A stretch of DNA of 64,000 bases, taken from positions 186,001-250,000 of the forward strand of contig NZ_CP108054.1 of NCBI RefSeq assembly GCF_036173125.1, read 5' to 3'. Source of the DNA: Streptomyces sp. NBC_00286. Its GTDB lineage: Bacteria; Actinomycetota; Actinomycetes; Streptomycetales; Streptomycetaceae. The position numbers were made by a program, and so were the translations under genes. Shown piece by piece: positions 60,450-64,000 of the stretch. The notes under the pieces were generated by a model. It saw only the letters and a program-made list of their open reading frames with translations, was not told the DNA's origin and made no database searches. Numbering within the stretch: the first letter of the stretch is position 1; every line of letters starts with the position of its first letter.

Positions 60450-61214
60450 ATGGATCTGGGACTGACAGGTGCGAAGGCACTGGTGACCGGTGCGAGCCGC
60501 GGCATCGGGCGGGCGATCGCGGGAACCCTCGCCGCCGAGGGCTGCGCGCTGGCGCTGTGCGCCCGGGGCGAGGAGGCACTCGCGAAGGCCGCCGCCGAGT
60601 TGCGCGGCGAGGGGGCGACGGTGTTCGCCGAGGCGGTCGACGTCACCGATCCGGCCGCGCTCGCGGGCTTCGTGGAGCGGGCGGGCGGCGAACTCGGCGG
60701 CCTGGACCTGCTGGTGTCCAACGTGTCGGCGGGCAACGTCAAGGGCCCCGAGTCGTGGGAGGCCAGCCTGCGCGGTGACCTGGTCCCGTTCGCCGGACTC
60801 GTCGAGGCGGCCATGCCCTACCTGGAGGCCTCCGACCGGGCAGCTGTGGTCGCCATCGGCACCACCAACGCCTCCGACACCGCCCGCCCGGCCGGAGCCA
60901 ACTCGTACTCCGCAATGAAGGCCGCGGTCGTCCAGCACGCTTCGGCTCTGGCGCACTCCCTCGCTCCGAAGGGCATCCGCGTCAACACGGTGTCCCCCGG
61001 CCCGATCGACTTCCCCGGTGGCGCCTGGGAGACCATCCGCACCAGTCGTCCGGAGGTCTACGAGGAGGTGCTCGCCAAGCTGCCCATCGGCCGCTACGGC
61101 ACCGCCGAGGACGTGGCCGCGGCGGTGGCGTTCCTGCTCGGGCGGACCGGCTCGTTCTGCGTCGGCGTCAACCTCGTGGTGGACGGCGGGCTGTTGACCC
61201 GCGTCCAGTACTGA
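60450..61214 (+). CDS. Short-chain dehydrogenase/reductase
   Basis: Classical SDR of 254 aa. NAD(P) site: ALVTGASRGIGRAIAGTLAA; NxxG region LVSNVSAGN; catalytic Ser/Tyr/Lys region GTTNASDTARPAGANSYSAM then KAAV (Y-x3-K), and the C-terminal INTVSPGPIDFPGG-like segment. The final VGVNLVVDGGLLTRVQY is the usual FabG-like end. It probably oxidises a hydroxyl or reduces a keto group in the same route as the acyl-CoA dehydrogenase. ATG 60450 with AAGGAG eight bases upstream, preferred over the GTG at 60441. The gap to the preceding gene has CGGCATCA repeats. Confidence 0.92.
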   Translation: MDLGLTGAKALVTGASRGIGRAIAGTLAAEGCALALCARGEEALAKAAAELRGEGATVFAEAVDVTDPAALAGFVERAGGELGGLDLLVSNVSAGNVKGPESWEASLRGDLVPFAGLVEAAMPYLEASDRAAVVAIGTTNASDTARPAGANSYSAMKAAVVQHASALAHSLAPKGIRVNTVSPGPIDFPGGAWETIRTSRPEVYEEVLAKLPIGRYGTAEDVAAAVAFLLGRTGSFCVGVNLVVDGGLLTRVQY

Positions 61215-61217
61215 GCC

Positions 61218-62045
61218 GTGGCGGGCCCGGCCGGCCGCCTGGACGCCGTGCTGGTCTGCGGCGGCAAATGGCACGACTTCGACTACGCGCGGCTGCGGCT
61301 GCTGGAACTGCTCGGCGAGCACCCCCAGGTACGTACTACGGTCCACCGGGACTACGACTGCGTGGCCGAGTTGGAGAAGGCCGACCTGCTGGTCACGTAC
61401 ACCTGCGACGTCCGTCCCCGCCCGGCCGAGCGGGCCGCGCTGGCCCGGTTCGTCGAGCGGGGCGGGCGCTGGCTCGCCCTGCACGGCACCAACGCGGTGA
61501 TCGAGGCACCGGCACCCAACGGGCCGCGGGTGTTCACCACTCCGCGGCTCCTCGGGGAGCTCGCCGAGGTGCTCGGCAGCCAGTTCGTCGCCCACCCGCC
61601 GATCGAGCCGTACGAGGTCCAGGTCACCCGGCCCGGCCATCCGCTGGTCGCCGGGATCGAGCCGTTCACGGTCACCGACGAGCTGTACGTCTGTGAGCTG
61701 CACGGGGAGCTGGAGGTGCTGCTGCATGCCGAGTACACGGGGCCGTGTCGCGGTTTCGCCGAGGGGGACACGGCGGCGCTCGACGATGCGCCGCGGCCTG
61801 TGCTGTATCTGAAGCGGCACGGCTTGGGGGAGGTGTGCTGCTTCACCCTCGGGCACTGCCGGGGGCGGTACGACGTGCAGGACCTCGGTGTGGATGACAC
61901 CGGGCGGGTGGACCGGGGGCCCTGGGAGACGCCGGAGTTCGTGACGGTGTTGGGGCGGTGTGTGGAGAGGGTGGTTTCGCCCCCGCCGCCCCTTCCCGTC
62001 CCGTCCCTGGGGGCTGCCGCCCCCAGACCCCCGCTTTCGGCCTGA
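61218..62045 (+). CDS. ThuA domain protein with repeat-derived C-terminus
   Basis: Protein of 275 aa. The ThuA domain reads LDAVLVCGGKWHDFDYARLR, DLLVTYTCDVRPRPAERAAL and RWLALHGTNAVIEAPAPNGP, then LGEVCCFTLGHCRGRYDVQD at the conserved LGH end. GTG at 61218, four bases after the SDR stop, so it belongs to the same operon. The last 20 residues (PPPPLPVPSLGAAAPRPPL and following) come from the 32-bp inverted repeat that begins at 61979 and look unlike the family; the natural C-terminus was probably near residue 255. The function may be sugar-like substrate handling. Confidence 0.85.
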   Translation: MAGPAGRLDAVLVCGGKWHDFDYARLRLLELLGEHPQVRTTVHRDYDCVAELEKADLLVTYTCDVRPRPAERAALARFVERGGRWLALHGTNAVIEAPAPNGPRVFTTPRLLGELAEVLGSQFVAHPPIEPYEVQVTRPGHPLVAGIEPFTVTDELYVCELHGELEVLLHAEYTGPCRGFAEGDTAALDDAPRPVLYLKRHGLGEVCCFTLGHCRGRYDVQDLGVDDTGRVDRGPWETPEFVTVLGRCVERVVSPPPPLPVPSLGAAAPRPPLSA

Positions 62046-62298
62046 ACGGCCTCGTCCTCAATCGCCGGACGGGCTGATTGATGCGGGACTGGGCTGCAAA
62101 GTGCCCCTGGGCAAGGATCCACTTGGGCAGCGGAACCTCAGCTGCGGAAATCAGCCCAGGTCCGCGGAAAATCAGCCCCTCCGGCGTTTGAGGAGCGGGG
62201 GTCCGGGGGCTGGCCCCCGAAACGGGGCCGGGGGCGCAGCCCCCAGCGGGGCTCTGGGGCCAGGCCCCAGGGACGGGACGGGAAGGGGCGGCGGGGGC
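61979..62298. repeat. Inverted-repeat element (32-bp perfect arms) with palindromic interior
   Basis: GCCCCCGCCGCCCCTTCCCG and following bases at 61979-62010 are perfectly complementary to 62267-62298, outer span 320 bp. The interior carries further short palindromes (CTCAATCGCCGGACGGGCTG near 62058; CCTCCGGCGTTTGAGGAGCG near 62180) of a type common in Streptomyces intergenic DNA. The left arm enters the 3' end of the ThuA gene. Apart from that overlap there is no gene here, only the repeat. Confidence 0.75.
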
Positions 62299-62323
62299 GA
62301 AAAAACCACGCCCGCATCCCGGC

Positions 62324-63367
62324 TCACCCGCGCGGCAGCACCACCGCCCGGCCGACGATCTCCCCGGCATGCAAGCGCTCGTACGCCAACGGAGCATCCT
62401 CGATCGAGAACGTCTCCACATGGGAGGAGACCAACCCCTCCCGCGCAAGCCCGACAACGTCGATGAGTTCCACCCGGCTCCCCCAGTACGGCGCCGACGC
62501 GGACACCCCGAACGGCAACCCCCCACCGAAGCCGACCGCCAGAGTCCCGCCCCCGATGCCGACGACGGTCACATCCCCCGCCACCGCCACCGCCGCGGCG
62601 GCCACCGCCAAGGTCGCCTCGGCCCCCACGAAGTCCAGCACGACCTCCGCCCCGGTGCCGCCGGTCAGCTCCCGTACCCCTGCCGCCGCCTCGCCGTCGG
62701 AGAGCAACGTCTCGTGGGCGCCCACCGTGCGCGCCAGCTCCAGCTTCTCCTTGCTCACATCGAGAGCGACCACCCGGGCCGACGTCAGCGCACGCAGCAG
62801 CTGCACGGCGAGATGCCCCAGACCACCGACACCGATCACCACTGCCGTGCTGCCGGGGACCAGCTTCGGCAACACCTGCCGGATCGCGTGATACGGCGTC
62901 AGCCCGGCATCGGTGAGCGGTGCCGCCTGCACCGGGTCCAGTCCGCCCAACGGCACCAAGTGGCGGGGCGAATCCACCACCATGTACTCGGCGAGGGCAC
63001 CGGGAGAGCCCAGGCCGGGCGGCATGATGCCGAGCCCGGCGGCGTGCGGGCAGTAGTTCTCCCTGCCCTCGGCGCAGGTGCGGCAGCGGCCGCAGCCCCA
63101 CGGGCCGTACACCGCCACCTCGTCGCCCTCCGCGACCTCGGTGACACCGCTGCCCAGAGCCGCTACCGTGCCGACACCTTCGTGTCCGAGCGTCATCGGC
63201 AGCGGGTAGGGGAAGATTTCCTCCGGCCAGCTCATGACCGCCAGGTCGGAGTGGCACAGCCCCGCCGCCGTCACCTTCAACAGCACCTGGCCCGGGCCCG
63301 GCTCGGGCACCGGAACCTCGACCACCTCGGGCGCGCTGCCCACCGTGCGGTACTGAACCGCTTTCAT
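62324..63367 (-). CDS. Zinc-dependent alcohol dehydrogenase
   Basis: Protein of 347 aa. Catalytic zinc ligands Cys (AAGLCHSDLAVM) and His (TLGHEGVG); the structural zinc site is CGRCRTCAEGRENYC. The NAD(P) fold is VVIGVGGLGHLAVQLLRAL. The MDR family converts alcohols to aldehydes or ketones. ATG 63367 overlaps the stop of the upstream permease by one base (TGATG), so both are translated together. A hydrophobic Val/Gly-rich segment near 265 is the usual coenzyme domain. A sugar-alcohol or related substrate is suggested by the coupled ABC permease. Confidence 0.93.
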   Translation of the reverse strand: MKAVQYRTVGSAPEVVEVPVPEPGPGQVLLKVTAAGLCHSDLAVMSWPEEIFPYPLPMTLGHEGVGTVAALGSGVTEVAEGDEVAVYGPWGCGRCRTCAEGRENYCPHAAGLGIMPPGLGSPGALAEYMVVDSPRHLVPLGGLDPVQAAPLTDAGLTPYHAIRQVLPKLVPGSTAVVIGVGGLGHLAVQLLRALTSARVVALDVSKEKLELARTVGAHETLLSDGEAAAGVRELTGGTGAEVVLDFVGAEATLAVAAAAVAVAGDVTVVGIGGGTLAVGFGGGLPFGVSASAPYWGSRVELIDVVGLAREGLVSSHVETFSIEDAPLAYERLHAGEIVGRAVVLPRG

Positions 63368-64000
63368 CAGCAGATCTCCTTGTCAGGGGTGGCTACGGGC
63401 TCGGCGGGCGGCGACTTCCGGCGGCGCAGAACCGTCGGCAGCGCGATCCGCCCACCCGTGAGGACCAGCGCAACGATGAGGACCGAGCCGGTGAACAGGC
63501 TCGCTGCCCACTGCGCGCTGGTGGCGAGCCCGAGCCCGGTGATGCCGGTGCCGAGGAGCAGTACGGCGAGCACGGTGCCCCAGGCGTTGAAGCGACCCGC
63601 GCGCAGCTGGGTCGCCCCGACGAAGGCCGCCGCGTAGGCGGAGAGCAGATACGGCGTGCCGGCGGTCGGCGACCCGGATCCCACCGAGGACGCGAAGACG
63701 ATCCCGGCGAAACCGGAGAGCAGCGCGGACGCCACCAGTGTCAGGAAACGCAGCCGGTCGGTGCGTACTCCTTGCAGGCGTGCCGCGTCGGCGTTGAATC
63801 CGGTCGCGTACAACCGGCGCCCGCCGGCGGTGTGTTCGAGCAGGAACCAGATGGCCGTCGCGGCGAGCAGCAGATACAGCACCGGCAGCGTGATGCCGCC
63901 CGCGTCCAGCTGGGCGATGCTCGCAAACGGCTTGTCGAGCAGCTGCACACCGGTGATGGAGCTGTCGTTCGTGACCATGGTGATCAGGGACTGGATCAGT
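63367..64000 (-). CDS. Ribose-type ABC transporter permease, C-terminal part
   Basis: The gene continues beyond the right edge; about 210 codons are visible. Segments LPVLYLLLAATAIWFLLEHT, LVASALLSGFAGIVFASSVG and LSAYAAAFVGATQLRAGRFN are characteristic of RbsC/AraH-like permeases (CUT2 class), which pass sugars such as ribose or rhamnose through the membrane. The G-x-N-x4-R-like motif ATGFNADAARLQGVRTDRLR is the loop that contacts the ATPase. The TGA stop overlaps the alcohol dehydrogenase ATG. The start and the ATPase and binding protein lie outside the window. Confidence 0.88.
   Translation of the reverse strand, partial: LIQSLITMVTNDSSITGVQLLDKPFASIAQLDAGGITLPVLYLLLAATAIWFLLEHTAGGRRLYATGFNADAARLQGVRTDRLRFLTLVASALLSGFAGIVFASSVGSGSPTAGTPYLLSAYAAAFVGATQLRAGRFNAWGTVLAVLLLGTGITGLGLATSAQWAASLFTGSVLIVALVLTGGRIALPTVLRRRKSPPAEPVATPDKEIC

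Overview
The window is high-GC actinobacterial DNA and looks like a Streptomyces chromosome. The evidence is strong GC3 bias, many GTG and TTG starts, TANNNT -10 boxes six to ten bases before start codons, several conserved Streptomyces families (a TerD fusion, DUF4865 and a small Pro/Gln-rich secreted-type protein) and the GC-rich intergenic repeats typical of that genus. No tRNA, rRNA, CRISPR array or prophage was seen. The content is mostly sugar and small-molecule metabolism, regulators and envelope functions rather than a classical biosynthetic cluster.

Layout. 1-3.2 kb: the end of a sugar ABC importer operon (binding protein, two permeases, LacI regulator) with every junction overlapping. 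3.2-6.1 kb: two SseB-type paralogues flank a yybP-ykoY Mn2+ riboswitch, a GDT1-type Mn exporter and a MarR regulator; a MITE-like element lies at 5.1-5.6 kb. 6.2-9.4 kb: flavin monooxygenase-like protein, GH29 fucosidase and a CsoR-family repressor. 9.5-20.1 kb: housekeeping and envelope genes (monomeric isocitrate dehydrogenase, Nudix, Lnt, O-antigen-ligase-like protein, Asp/Glu racemase, HpnB-like glycosyltransferase, TerD fusion). 20.2-23.2 kb: MOSC protein, a TnpB-only IS605-type element and an Rv1733c-like membrane protein. 23.3-28.7 kb: a beta-helix/AAA+ fusion faces a large membrane lipase-like protein whose C-terminus runs into a 90-bp repeat array carrying in-frame amber codons. 28.9-32.9 kb: DeoR regulator, SRPBCC protein, cysteine desulfhydrase-like enzyme and an RsbW-like ATPase.

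33.0-33.9 kb holds a second, inverted copy of the MITE-like element next to a truncated ABC-ATPase gene. 34.0-37.6 kb holds a TetR/DUF4865 pair and a divergent ilvY-ilvC pair whose ilvC is strikingly plant-like (class II). 37.6-47.4 kb: ROK regulator, AlkB, RlmG, AraC with an aldolase/SIS amino-sugar pair, then TetR with a D-threonine-aldolase-like enzyme and a sugar-lactone oxidase. 47.4-49.3 kb: a secreted HEXXH protein and a secreted pectate lyase behind a LacI-type palindrome. 49.4-54.4 kb: MerR with a methyltransferase, ThuA with a Gfo/Idh/MocA dehydrogenase, and a glutamate-cysteine ligase family protein. 54.5-64.0 kb: a divergent catabolic cluster (acyl-CoA ligase, phosphatase, thiolase and ferredoxin reductase one way; acyl-CoA dehydrogenase, SDR and ThuA the other), then a zinc alcohol dehydrogenase coupled to a ribose-type ABC permease.

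The best candidates for something new are the amber-carrying tandem repeat array, the 28-bp-TIR element with a conserved 102-nt hairpin core present as inverted copies 28 kb apart, the plant-type KARI under an IlvY regulator, the beta-helix/AAA+ fusion, and the unassigned CoA-dependent catabolic cluster. All calls come from reading the sequence; no database search was run.
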